Part shown: positions 46,530 to 57,280 of the stretch, piece by piece
Layout: each line of letters begins with the position of its first letter
Position numbering within the stretch: position 1 is the first letter of the stretch
From: Rhizophagus clarus
Taxonomy: Eukaryota; Glomeromycota; Glomeromycetes; Glomerales; Glomeraceae
NCBI GenBank assembly: GCA_015698045.1
Contig: BLAL01000156.1
Span: forward strand, 1,178,001 to 1,242,000
Length of the DNA stretch: 64,000 bases
Direction of reading: 5' to 3'
Translations under genes and position numbers: made by a program
Notes under the pieces: generated by a model
Seen by the model: only the letters and a program-made list of their open reading frames with translations
The model's database searches: none
What the model was told of the DNA's origin: nothing

Positions 46530-46885
46530 CCCTCTAACCCTTATATGTGAATAATGTGATTAGTTTTCATTGAAAAGTATGAATAGATTTGCTTGATCAT
46601 AAGGCACTCCACAAGGTCTGTAATTTACCTCTGCGATAGCGCAGTGTTATTTTTAGGATTATGTCGAAATGCTTGACTAGCAATAGTATTAGCTTTCGAC
46701 AGATTCCTAATCCCACTCTCTACAACTGCAAATACAGCTCCTAAATTACGTAAAAAACTAGGGAGTAATGGCTTACCAGTTTCAGGAAGAAATTCAGCTT
46801 TTTTTTAGAAATGTACTCAAGGTTCTAGTTCCAGACGTCCCTAGATCTTCTAGCAATCTGAAAGCTATTGCTTTCTGAATCCATA
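46530..46885 (-). pseudogene. Tyrosine-recombinase-like gene, 3' part
   Basis: Minus-strand frame with WIQKAIAFRLLEDLG, then, after a one-base insertion in an A-run, FLPETGKPLLPSFLRNLGAV and TIASQAFRHNPKN. The late R-H pair in a helical context and the relation to a Rhizophagus family I recall suggest a tyrosine recombinase (Crypton/DIRS-like), but the Tyr is not visible. It is the other half of 56871-57130, split by the 10-kb element. Confidence 0.4.
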
Positions 46886-47400
46886 TACACTAGTCAAAAT
46901 CAATTCTATTGGGTACATATCAGGGACTTATATATTAGCAGCTAATCAGATAAATATCAAGTATTTTTACATATTGGGTATCTAATTTATTACACTTCAA
47001 AATATGCCTAATTACCAAGACCCCGATATCTAAACTATTGGTCACTGATATGTTATTTAATATATATTGGGCACAATTCTATTTTACACATATTGGGTAT
47101 CCGATATGTGATACAAATTTTAATATGTTAGATTTCATATTACATAACGTATTAAGAAATTTTTTAGAGTTTACTTTCTTTATAGATTTTTCTTTTTAGA
47201 AATTTTTAATTCGTTTAATGTAGTTAAAAAATTTTTATTGTCTTATTTATTGAATACATTATCAAGTTCATAAATTTTTTGCAAAGTGTTTAAAAGTATA
47301 ATTATTATTGTTAATATTTTTATTTTATTACGTATTTTATTACAATAAATTAATAAAAAAGTTACAGTCACTTATAATACAAGTTTAAGAAAAGTTTGCT

Positions 47401-47990
47401 CAAACTTTTCTTAATTGTAATCATGTTAGGATCAAGAGGAACAAGGGAAACTGCAACCTAAAATAAATAAAAGAAATGTTAAAACTGTTTTTTTAATATT
47501 CAAAAAATATCCCTTTCTTCCTCTTTACATTTCAAGTTCAGAGTCCAGCAATCTGAAAAAAATAAAGAAAGAAACATTAGTAACATTTCTTTAATATTAA
47601 AAAAAATCACCACCCTTTCCAACTTACATTCTCAAGTCCAGTTCATCCAAAAAAGCCAGCAACTAAAAAAAAAATAAAGAAAGAAATGTTAATAATATTT
47701 CTTTAATATTAAAAAAAAATCTCCCGCCCTTTTTAACTTACATTTCCAAGTCTGATTCGTTCAAGAAGGTCGGCAACCTAAAAAAAATAAAGAAAGAAAT
47801 GTTAGTAACGTTTCTTTAATATTAAAAAAAAATCATCACTCTTTCCAATTTACATTTCCCAAGTTTGATTTGTCTAAGAAGGCTGGCAACCTAAAAAAAA
47901 TAAAGAAACATTAGTAACATTTCTTTAATATTAAAAAAAAATTCTCACACCCCTTCCAACTTACATTCTAAGTTTGGGAGTCCAGCAACT
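47401..47990 (-). other. Second tandem microexon array (candidate gene)
   Basis: Minus-strand exon-like blocks: 47988-47965 (24 nt), 47890-47854 (37), 47777-47742 (36), 47662-47628 (35), 47552-47529 (24), then a terminal block from 47457. Introns are 71-79 bp, with GTAAGT or close variants after AAT, TACTAA/ATTAAC branch-like words, and TTTTTTAG or CAG acceptors (the first acceptor is a weak AAG). In the phase that splits the AT of the donor-side codon, units read LPTFLNESDLE, LLAFLDELDLR and LLDSELE, and the terminal exon gives LQFPLFLLILT-stop. One unit carries an extra base. No start exon identified. Confidence 0.5.
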
Positions 47991-48009
47991 TAAAAAAAAA
48001 TAATAAAAA

Positions 48010-48420
48010 AATCATGATTTAGAAAACCGTAAAATAGATTGATCATGATAATCAATGATTGTCAAATTAAATTAAAATGCCAAAACTATTGCATGTAAAT
48101 GCCAAAAGGTTTCAGCAGTTTAGCAAAAATGAGTTTGATCACGTATTTTGAAAATGTGAAAGATTATTTCAAGATTTTATATTGTAAATTGATAGATTAG
48201 TTCTCTCAATTTGATCTATGGAAAGATTTTAGTAACATTTTGGAAGAATCAGCAGTATTAGATCTGTCACGCCTAAATGTCCTTTTTTTAAAAATTTATT
48301 GGAAACGTTTCATCATTACAATATATTATATAATATATGACGACAGATTGTTTATTTAATTAATACTTTAATAAAAAAAAATGAATGTTTATTGAATAAA
48401 AAACAATTTATTATAATAAG
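48010..48420. other. AT-rich stretch before the nested element
   Basis: May contain the 5' part of the minus-strand microexon gene. No frame recognised. Confidence 0.4.
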
Positions 48421-48665
48421 CTTTATCGCCGTTTTCAAATTACTGTGGTCAGGTGATTTATCGATCAATTAAAATTAACAGTATCGAAAACACTGAAAAC
48501 ACTGAAAACATCGAAAATTAATTGAAAAATGATTTTGTACTACTGATAACTGATTGTATTACCGATTTTTGACTAAATAAACTAATTTAGTAATCAACAA
48601 TATTGAATAGATGTTATAATAAATCTGCGCAAATGTTAGATTATTTTGCGTTTGAAGTATTTCAA

Positions 48666-50435
48666 ATGGCAGAAATTTCTACTTGTAAATATCTTTTAGG
48701 CACCTGTTATACGTGTCAAAAATGCTTATGCTGTTTTAAAAAATTTATGCAAGTGTAAAAAAAGTAAACAACCAGCAAGAGTCAATAATCCCAAGCGTGA
48801 ACAGCAAATATATCAATGTGTTTTTACTCCAAATCAACCTATACCAACTGCAAATGAGTTTCTATTTACTGCTAACACAAAGTTTAGTTATAATAGTAAT
48901 TTTAATGATTCATTTTCATATACTTTTTGTACAGCATGTAACAGTAAATTCCAAAGGTTAGGAGATAAGGACAAAGGTAAAAAACCCACTAGAAAAACAA
49001 AAATGGTTGTTTTAGATGTAGAAAATGATACATTTTCTGAAGATAAAGATAATAGCAGTGCAATAGAAGATAATAATGTAAAAGGAAATAATAATATAGA
49101 AAGTGATAATAGTGTGAAAGGTAATAATAATATGGAAGGAGATGTTGGTATAGAAAAAGATAGTGAAGAATATAATAGTCAAGAAGACAACAGTGAAGAA
49201 GAAGATAGCGAAAAAGATAGTAAAGAAGATAATGTAGACGAAGTCAAAGTACAAATAATTATTAAGAACAAAGATAAAAAAATGCCTACAGCAAAAACTT
49301 TGACTATCCAACCAGCTAATTACAAAAATGTTATGGAGAAAATAAATTCAATAGTTCAAAAGGTTCTGGAGAAAAAAATCAAGTCAACAAATTATACTAC
49401 ATCATACAAAGCAATGAATGCACATGGGCCTTCTAATGAACTTGAAGATGAACTAGATTTTCAAGAATTTCTTGATGAGTATAAAAAAGTAATTTCAGTT
49501 GGAAAGAAAATGTCAATGATAATTGATATGAAAAATAACATCACTGAAAATAAAAAATCTAGCAAAAAACATAAAAAGGTAAAGTATTTTTTTTATATAC
49601 TGTGATTTGTGAAATATACAGTAATAAGCAAAATGGTTAACATTTAGATTTTTTTAGAGTTCTAATGAGAGTAATTCATCTTCTGTTGAAGAAGAAATTG
49701 AATTGCGATCTAAAAAAAAGAAGAAATCACGTGCAATTAGAGAAGCAGATTTATCAAAGGAAGAAAAGAAACGATCAGAAGTTATCACGGCTTTATGTGA
49801 AAAGTATAAGTGTAATATACACACAACTTCATGTTATATTCAAGATCATCGCCACCTGCAACTTAATCCTGCAAGGTTGCAGCTTTGGGCTCAGGAAATT
49901 GTATGATTTTTGTTGGTTTATAATGTGGATTCAATAAAAACTTACCATTAATTTTATTTAGATCAATAAAGGAACTACTTACGAAATCCTTCCGTCTTTT
50001 CCAACATTTAATATTGTAAAATCAGGTGTGTCTGTCAATAAAAATAATTTGACAACGCAAGCACAGGTTAGTCAAGCGCCTCCTACTACTCCTGCTGTTA
50101 CACCTATTATTTTTCAATTACCACCACAGTTCTATCAGAATTCCAATGTTCAGGGACATCAGGATCAATCCACATCAGCATTATATACATCTTATAATAA
50201 TTCAAATACAACATTATCACCAAATACCAAATTACCTACAATTGGTGAATTTTTGAGTAGTTTGGATTTAAAGTATAATTGTAATAACGTATATGCCAAT
50301 TTTGAAGAGGCTTTTCTTGAAGAAGCAATCACTGTCAATGCCATAAAAGATTTATCTGATGAACAACTGCAAAAATTAGGAGTGGTGAAAATTGGATGGC
50401 AAAAGAATATAAAACAAGCAGCACAACGATTTTGA
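48666..50435 (+). pseudogene. Cys-rich N-terminus, acidic linker and SAM domain: passenger gene
   Basis: From the ATG at 48666 a Cys cluster (CKYLLGTCYTCQKCLCC) runs to a one-base frameshift at about 48745, after which CKCKKSKQPARVN and FCTACNSKFQRL follow (possible zinc site). The exon ends at 49578 after an Asp/Asn/Ser-rich linker. Exons 49658-49900 and 49962-50435 join in frame through introns of 79 and 61 bp (donors GTAAAG and GTATGA). The middle has CNIHTTSCYIQDHRHLQLNP. The last 70 residues (PTIGEFLSSLDLKYN, DEQLQKLGVVKIGWQKNIKQ) are a SAM domain. Except for the frameshift it looks expressible. It lies inside the transposon and converges with the transposase. An earlier ATG at about 48632 is possible. 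Confidence 0.62.
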
Positions 50436-50550
50436 TTACATAATATAAAAATTAGCATTCATATAATATTTTGATTCAAAATATTTGTTTTATTTTCTAA
50501 TAAAATTGGCTTTCTAAGTGTAAATAAAATTTTCTAATAAAACAATTTTT

Positions 50551-51650
50551 CTAAACATAAATTGATGCATCAAAGTATGATTGCGCCATTTGGGGAGTTA
50601 TTTGACTACATGCAACTAATAATGCATATACAGGATCATTACATGCTTCCATAAAATCACAATTATGTCTAATCCATGATTTGATAATTGAAAATGCGGT
50701 TTCAATAGGGTTATAATCAAGGGGAGTAAGGGGGGAGAAAAACAACTCTACATCCTAATTCTTCTAACAATACTACTAACTCATTATCATGATGAATTTT
50801 AGCATTATCCATCACAATAACGCTATTATCACCTGGATATGGATTCATTATTGGTACCTAAAAATAAATAATAAATTTTTATCTAACATGAAAAATAAAT
50901 AAACAAAATTGCATAAATGTCACTTACTACTTGATCAAGAACAAAATCAACAAATTTTTTTCTATCACAAGATCCTTCAAATATATCAACAGCAACAAAT
51001 CCTTCTAAAGTAAGGGCAGGCAAGATGGTATAACGCTTTCCTCATATAAAAGCTACTTTTTTTTGGGCGCGTATATTTCTAGGTGAATATCCATATAACC
51101 TTGTTAAACTTCTTTTATCTTTGGCGCTTTCGTCAAGAAAAATAAGCTGATTCCGAGTATAATGCTCTCCAATAGTAGCTAAATAATGTGCGCGTATAAT
51201 TTCGTTTCTTTCCAATGCTGCTTTATGTAACTTTCAAAAAAATTTTTTTAGACAATCAATATCAAATAAAAATAAAATAAAATATATAGCATGTTTTACC
51301 TTTTTCCTAGTAATTCCTAAATATTGAAGTGAACGCCAAAGAACTGCAACAGATACTCTTTTTCCAGTTATACATTCCATCTCATAAACTAATTCATCTA
51401 AGTACCAATCCACCTTTTCCGTTATAAGATTTCTAAGTATTTCTAAATCTTCGTTACTAAACTGTTTTCTTCGGCCAGGAATACCTTTGAAAGGGTTCTC
51501 AACACATGCCCAACGATTATATCTTTTTATAATTTTATTTACTATACTTTTACTCATGTGTAAAGTATTAGCGATATCCACGGTTGATAAATCATCGTAA
51601 TAAAGATAAACAACCCGCCAACGCAAATCCACACTAAATTCTTTGAGCAT
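50551..51650 (-). pseudogene. Tc1/DDE_3-type transposase, three exons, one stop and one frameshift
   Basis: Exons 51650-51300, 51230-50928 and 50857-50551, introns 69 and 70 bp, frame preserved. The N-terminus has two helix-turn-helix units (STVDIANTLHMSKSIVNKII; SNEDLEILRNLITEK). The DDE domain has Asp in IFLDESAKDKRS, Asp in VIVMDNAKIHHDN and Glu in DYNPIETAF. A TGA at 51044-51042 (position FI-stop-GKRY) and an extra T at about 50722 before DYNPIE disable it. It would cut and paste the 3.5-kb element at TA sites. Confidence 0.82.
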
Positions 51651-52189
51651 AGTTGTGTTTATCTAAAGGAAATAGAGTGGTTTTTTTTATAAATAGTTTA
51701 TGAGAAATCTGTCAGAATAAGTGGAATCGGTGGAATCGGTGGAATCGCTAGGAATCAGTTTAGGAATCGGTTTATATGCTTTTAGCAAAAATACCAAGTG
51801 AAGTGTAAAAACAAACTTCAAAAGTTGTACAAGTGGCTTAGAATTATGCAGATTAAATCAATTTTGATGATCTGATATTAACCCGTGATTTTATTTTTGT
51901 AGTCTTAAAATTGGATATTTTTATTTATTGCAAAATTAATCGCTGACCACAGTAATTCGAAAACGGCGATAATTACTTATAATTGAGGTCAAATTTTTTA
52001 ATTTCAGTTGAATATAGGCTGATATTAAATCAAATTATAAAATAGTGAAAATATTAAAATAATAATTAGATGAATATAAAATATATATATTGTATATTTA
52101 ATAAAAAATAATAATAATAAAAAATAATAAAAAATAAAAAATAATAATAATAAAAATAATAAAAGAAAACTCTCCCCTGAAACCGTCAT

Positions 52190-53650
52190 GACCATTTTTT
52201 ATTGAAAAAATATTTTTTATTTTTTTCCCGTAGGTTGACTGTTAGAAGGCCTACACCCTCCCTCCTTTATTTAAAAATACATTTTAAAGCACTAGACTTG
52301 GTTGTCATATGTGCTAAACGAATATTTTCAGGTTTTTTTTGAGTTTTCAATATTCCTTTGTCGGTGGCAGCGGTAGCAACAAAGTAACTGAGATATTATA
52401 TTTGGGAAGAAAACTATACTATGGATTGAGGTTAGGCGAAAATACACTATGGGGATTTACCCAACTTACGACTCATCTATTAGACAAGTTTTCGACTCAA
52501 GAACCTTATACTTTTATTTTTTCTTTGCCTTTTTTTAGGGCATTCTTGAAAAAAAATACTTTTTATTTACCCCTATCTAATGATCGGCCTGTCACATGAC
52601 CAAACATAAGGGGCTTTTTTGTTTGGTTCAATTATAGAATGATCTGCAGCCTAACATTTGGAATTTTCTGATTTGTCAGATACTACTTACGTAGTAGAGT
52701 ACACAAGTTGCGCAGTTTTATTCTTTATCGGAATATTACTACAGAACTTCTGGACGCGTCTCTACCTTGCATTGAGTAGTGTAGACAGATGATTCACTTA
52801 ATACCATGGTGACTTTATATTGATGGAGAAAGGTCCCTATGGTACTAGCTGTTTTTAAAAGTCAAGACTGATTCCAAACTTCTTACATCTTCTGGCAACA
52901 GAGGATGGCTAATTATACATCACACTCCTTTGAAACATTTCTAGGTTTATTTATAATTAAATTACCTTTTTTTTACAATCCCTAGAAATTTATGTTTTTC
53001 TTTTTTTTGTAATTTGTTTTTGTTTTTGTTTTTATTTTTTATCTTATTAGGCTTTTGCTTCGTAATCTTTTTTTTTTTAAATAACACTTCAAGTAACTCT
53101 TTGAGTCTCGGTTACATATCTTACTTCCCTAGTCTAGATATTGTAATTTTTAACAACCTTAGTTACAGTTGAATTATTACATTTTTTTTTCTTTTGTTGG
53201 TGGTGCTGGTGGTGATAGGTTGTTATAATTTTTCTTCCTTAATAGAAAATTGGGATCTAAGATCCAGCATAGTCTACCTGATGAAGCTTCTTTGGAAGAG
53301 ATGAAGTGCTTTAATGTACAGGACTGTAAGGGGATTTTACATGCATTGTATCTATACAGCGAGGTTTGTAAAGGACATGGTAAATGTTAGTTGGGTCATC
53401 CGTTGGGAGCCAGTATCATAGTTTAGCTTTATTATATCCGTAGTTGGTTATGGATATATAGCCAAAACTTTACTGCAGACTAACTCGTTTGAGTATTCGT
53501 TGTAAATCTCTTTGTATTTTTCTTCGTCTTGTCAATAAAAATAAAAATAAAAATAATAAAAATATAAAAATATAAATAAAAAATAAAAATAAAAATAAAA
53601 TATAAAAAATACAAAATAAAAAAAAATAAAAATAAAAAAATATAATTTAC
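52190..53650 (+). other. Possible 3' end of a LINE-like element
   Basis: Less AT-rich than its flanks, with no long frame. It ends in an A-rich microsatellite (AATAAAAATAAAAATAAAAA from about 53530), as many non-LTR elements do. No reverse transcriptase fragment could be read, so this stays a guess. Confidence 0.25.
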
Positions 53651-53866
53651 AGATTCTGAGGCCATCAATGTGCAGTGTTTCTATGCCGCCTACGACTGTG
53701 GTGGTTCCCTAAGAAATATATATAAATTTAGAACTTAAATAACTTAAATATAAATTAAAAAATTACCAGGTCTGTTCTAAAACCTTGTGCGGAACTGCCT
53801 ATAATATCTTTCTTCTTTCTGAAACCACCTTCCATTTTGCGCACCATTCCTCCATTCACAGAAATC
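53480..53866 (-). other. Candidate spliced exons of an unknown gene
   Basis: Minus strand: exon 53866-53767 (GGMVRKMEGGFRKKKDIIGS, then SAQGFRTDL), intron 53766-53709 with a GTAATT donor and TTAG acceptor, exon 53708-53651 (GTTTVVGGIETLHIDGLRI), then a GTAAAT donor before a T-rich run. The frame is kept across the junction. A last exon ending DKTKKNTKRFTTNTQTS-stop at 53480 is possible. Unknown family; the T-rich run could equally be the tail of a plus-strand element. Confidence 0.35.
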
Positions 53867-54109
53867 CTAAAAATGTTAATACTATTAATTTTTTATTTTT
53901 TTTGTTTTTTTTTTATGATTTATTATTATTTTACTAACATTAAAATTCCTGACCAAGTTTCTCCACTTTCTTTCTACCTGTTAGCCAGTGAACCTCACGC
54001 AGAACTGTCTTTGAATTCTTTGAGCTAGGCTTTTCCAGAATTCAAAGCAGTCCCTTCCGGGTATGTCATGGTAGTAGTTGTTCCTTCTCCTTTACATTAT
54101 TTATTTAAT

Positions 54110-55050
54110 TTTTAGATGAGGAAACGTAAGAGAAAAAAAAACTAGAATATGATCAAAGTTATTTATTAGTTTTCATTTAATTTTTACCTCCTATATCTTA
54201 TTAAATATTCAGTTATTGCATCAGTCCAATTTGCGGGCATTTTAAGAAAAAGAATATATAATAATAAAAAATGACGGCAACAAATTTTAAGAAAAAGAAT
54301 ATATAATAAATATAACGACAACAAATTTATTGTAAGAAAAAAAAAAAGATGAAACATCTTTTTATAAACAATTTTTTATCATCTAGTATTATTATATTAA
54401 TTACCCTTCAAGAACATTTATGTAAATTGTTCTAATTTCTCAAATATATCATGATTGTTATGATCTGTCTTCTTTATTTTAATTATAATACAGATACAGA
54501 TCTACAATATAATCAATCACAATGAACAAGTTAAACTTGACCTAAACTTAATTGTTATAATCATGATTCCAAAATATCAAGATAAAGGTCTTCTTTTTAA
54601 TTATATATCAAATCTAAAAAAGGTAAAATCTAATAATACAGATACGTAAATAAATAGTGTTTTTTATTTTGATTTATAATAAGCTTTTGCCAATTATAGA
54701 CTACAAATAAAACAATTACAGATCTACAATACATTACATAAAGATCTTGAGCGAACGAGTTAAACTCAAGTTGAACTTAAGTTCAACTAGAATTTAAAGC
54801 GAACAATTTAAATTCAAAATAAAATATACAAGATTCACAAAAAAGTTGGTAACATTATAATGAAATCGGTAGTAAATCTTTATTTAATCATCTTTAATTA
54901 GGTATAAAAATTCTGATAAATTTAATAAAATTAGTGATTTTTTAATAATTTTATCAACTCAAGTTGAGCATGAATAGTGAATAATCAAGTTTGTGCTTCT
55001 TTGCTAATATTGACTTGTGCATTCGATAGGTGACCGATTTTGTGGCTGAT
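54110..55050. other. AT-rich stretch with a weak duplication
   Basis: ACAGATCTACAATA occurs at about 54497 and 54719 with similar context. No gene recognised. Confidence 0.4.
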
Positions 55051-55058
55051 GTGGCTGA

Positions 55059-55630
55059 ATATAATATTACCCAAATAACCAATAAAAATTGATAATTTTG
55101 TTGATCATGTGATTACATGATCATGATTTAATTATTTATTTATTGTTTTTTTTTTTTTTTTTTTTTTCAAAAACTTTTTCTCTCTCTCTCAAATTTTTAC
55201 TTTATTGTTTTGTCTAAAAAATAAAGATAAAGGTATATTTTTTGTTGAAATTTCTTTTCCCATTATTATGTTATTTATAATATTACCTAAATAACCAATA
55301 AAAATTGATAATTTTGTTGATCATGTGATTGTACGATCATGATTTAATTATTTATTTATCATTTTTTTTTTTTCAAAACTTTTTTCTCTCTCTCTCAAAT
55401 TTTTACTTTATTATTTTTGTCTAAAAAATAATGATAAAGGTATATTTTTTGTTGAAATTTCTTTTCCCATTATTATGTTATTCTTAATACTCTTATTAAT
55501 ATATTTTTCCAATGTATTTCTTCTCACTAACGTCCTAAATAATGTTCTACTATCGAGTTTTTTACTTTATTGGTTTTTCTAAAAAATAAATACAAAGGTA
55601 CATTTTTTGTTGAAATTTCTTTTTCCATTC
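55059..55630 (+). repeat. 216-bp direct duplication, 2.4 copies
   Basis: The block starting ATAATATTACCCAAATAACC at 55061 recurs at 55277 with few changes. Each copy has an inverted TGATCATG pair, a T-run, TCTCTCTCTCTC and a conserved AAAGGTATATTTTTTGTTGA. A partial third copy follows near 55560. Confidence 0.8.
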
Positions 55631-55639
55631 TGTTAACAC

Positions 55640-55930
55640 TCTTACTAATATTTTTTTCTAATGTGTTTCCTCCTACTAACGTTCCTACTAACAATGTTCT
55701 ACTGTTAAACATTTTTATTTCTTACTTTTACTAACACTTCTACTAACATTAACACTAACATTAATACTTATACTTTATATTTTTTTTATTGACATTCCTT
55801 TTCTACTTCTACTAACTTTCATACTAACATTAATACTAACACTTTTTAATGTAAAAATTTTTTTATTAATGTTCCTTTTCTTTTACTAACACTTCTACTA
55901 ATATTTATACTAACACTTCTATTACTAACA
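55640..55930 (+). repeat. ACTAAC-rich cluster
   Basis: About 16 ACTAAC/ACTAAT words in 290 bp, mostly within C/T-rich context. ACTAAC is the intron branch-site word used by the arrays in this window. Confidence 0.6.
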
Positions 55931-56146
55931 TTTTACTTTCTTTCAAATTAAATAGATATAATGAAATGAAAACAAGCAAACAAGTGAACATTAATTGTAA
56001 ATAAATTATGATTTGTGTAAAGAGTAGTGAATTCTTTTTATAATATTTTTTGTATAATATTTTTTTATTATCGATTGAAAATATAAATAAAACTTTCAGT
56101 AATTACAATTAAATAAATTAAATTACTTTTAAATTACAATTGTATT

Positions 56147-56438
56147 CCCTATGAAAAAAAATTTCTCTAAAATATACTAAAAATGTACTTAAATTTTAAA
56201 ATACGCTTAAAATGTATTTAAAATACACTTAAAATTTTTCAAATGTACTTAAAATTGCAATTTTAAGTATAATTTAAGTACAAAAATTTTACACTTAAAA
56301 TATACTTAAAATTGCAATTTTAGATATAATTTAAGTACATTTTAAAAATTTTAAGTACATTTTAAGTATATTAAGTATATTTTAAGTACATTTTAAAAGT
56401 GCATATGTATATTTTAAGTATATTTTTTTTTCATAGGG
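56147..56438. mobile_element. 292-bp MITE with CCCTATGAAAAAAA ends
   Basis: Left CCCTATGAAAAAAAATTTC, right ...TTTTTTTTCATAGGG, flanked by ATT on both sides (56144-56146, 56439-56441). The interior is made of self-complementary TACTTAAAAT/AATTTTAAGTA words. A 3-bp duplication suggests a PIF/Harbinger-type element. Confidence 0.7.
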
Positions 56439-56870
56439 ATTTAAATTATAAATCTACTACTATTAATACCCATAAATGCTATACTTTTCGGCTATCTAAT
56501 ATGTGTGAAAATTATGAAATTATGCTTATATTTCAAATACAAATAGAATACATATTGGGTATATATAGGATACTTATTAGCACTATCCGATAAGTGTATA
56601 ATATCTGTCTGATATTTTTTTAAAATATATCGGGTATCCAATAAATCTATAATATGTAACCGATATTTAACTACTCAATATGTATAAAATATGTAACCAA
56701 TATGTACGTTATATGTCACCAATATTCTGCATCTGACAGGTATATATTGGGTACCCGATATATGTAGTATTATTAAATAGCATACACATATTTCACACAT
56801 ATCGGGTACATATCAGGTAGCCGATATGTATCTGATATATACCTGATAGCATCGATTTTGACCAGTAATA

Positions 56871-57130
56871 AGCAATTGTCTTGCCCGCTTTTTGTTCTTT
56901 TCAAGTGATCTAAACACCTGAGAAATATCCTGTTGACCTCAGTTTTTTATGTATCGTATTACACCTCCATTAGATATATGCAAATTTTTAATTTCAGCTG
57001 AACAGATACAGAGTATGATCATTATATCAATTAGGGCCTGTTTGTTAGGTACATTAGATATATCATACAAATCCAGTCTCTCCTTAACCAATTTTAGCGA
57101 GAAGTGGTCTGAGAAGTGAAACGAAAATAG
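56871..57130 (-). pseudogene. Tyrosine-recombinase-like gene, 5' part
   Basis: Minus-strand frame: DHFSLKLVKERLDLYDIS, then NVPNKQALIDIMIILCICSA, HISNGGVIRYIKN, a TGA, GQQDISQVFRSLEKNKKRAR. It continues in frame with 46885-46530 if the 10-kb element is ignored. The 57137 element cuts its upstream end. Confidence 0.4.
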
Positions 57131-57280
57131 AGATAATTAAGTTAAAGCATGGGTAATATTTAGATTATAACGTGGTAATAAAACCATATACAAGAGAAAA
57201 ATACAAATACTAAGAAAGGTTTAAATATATAGTTAGAATGTAAACAGAGATAATATCAAAATAAAGAAGGTAGGTTAAAG

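Larger units (their letters stand above)
48426..51969. mobile_element. 3.5-kb DDE transposon with two genes, flanked by TA
   Basis: The 27-bp ends start TCGCCGTTTTCAAATTACTG (left) and, reversed, TCGCCGTTTTCGAATTACTG (right), one mismatch in 27. TA flanks both sides (48424-48425, 51970-51971). A transposase lies on the minus strand and a convergent SAM-domain gene on the plus strand. Confidence 0.88.
46888..56868. mobile_element. Candidate 10-kb TIR element
   Basis: The left end has ACTAGTCAAAATCAATTCTA, then TTGGGTACATATCAG; the right end reversed has ACTGGTCAAAATCGATGCTA, then TCAGGTATATATCAG. Subterminal words of the GGGTATCCGATATG type are dense at both ends (46905-47110, 56590-56850). 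Sequences outside both ends read as one minus-strand gene. TAT on both sides would be a 3-bp duplication. Contents: a microexon array (-), a nested 3.5-kb DDE element, a possible LINE tail, duplications and a MITE. No transposase of its own recognised. Confidence 0.5.

Noticed and set aside
49012..49311. Minus-strand ORF of 99 codons
   Set aside because: Antisense of the acidic linker of the SAM-domain passenger gene.
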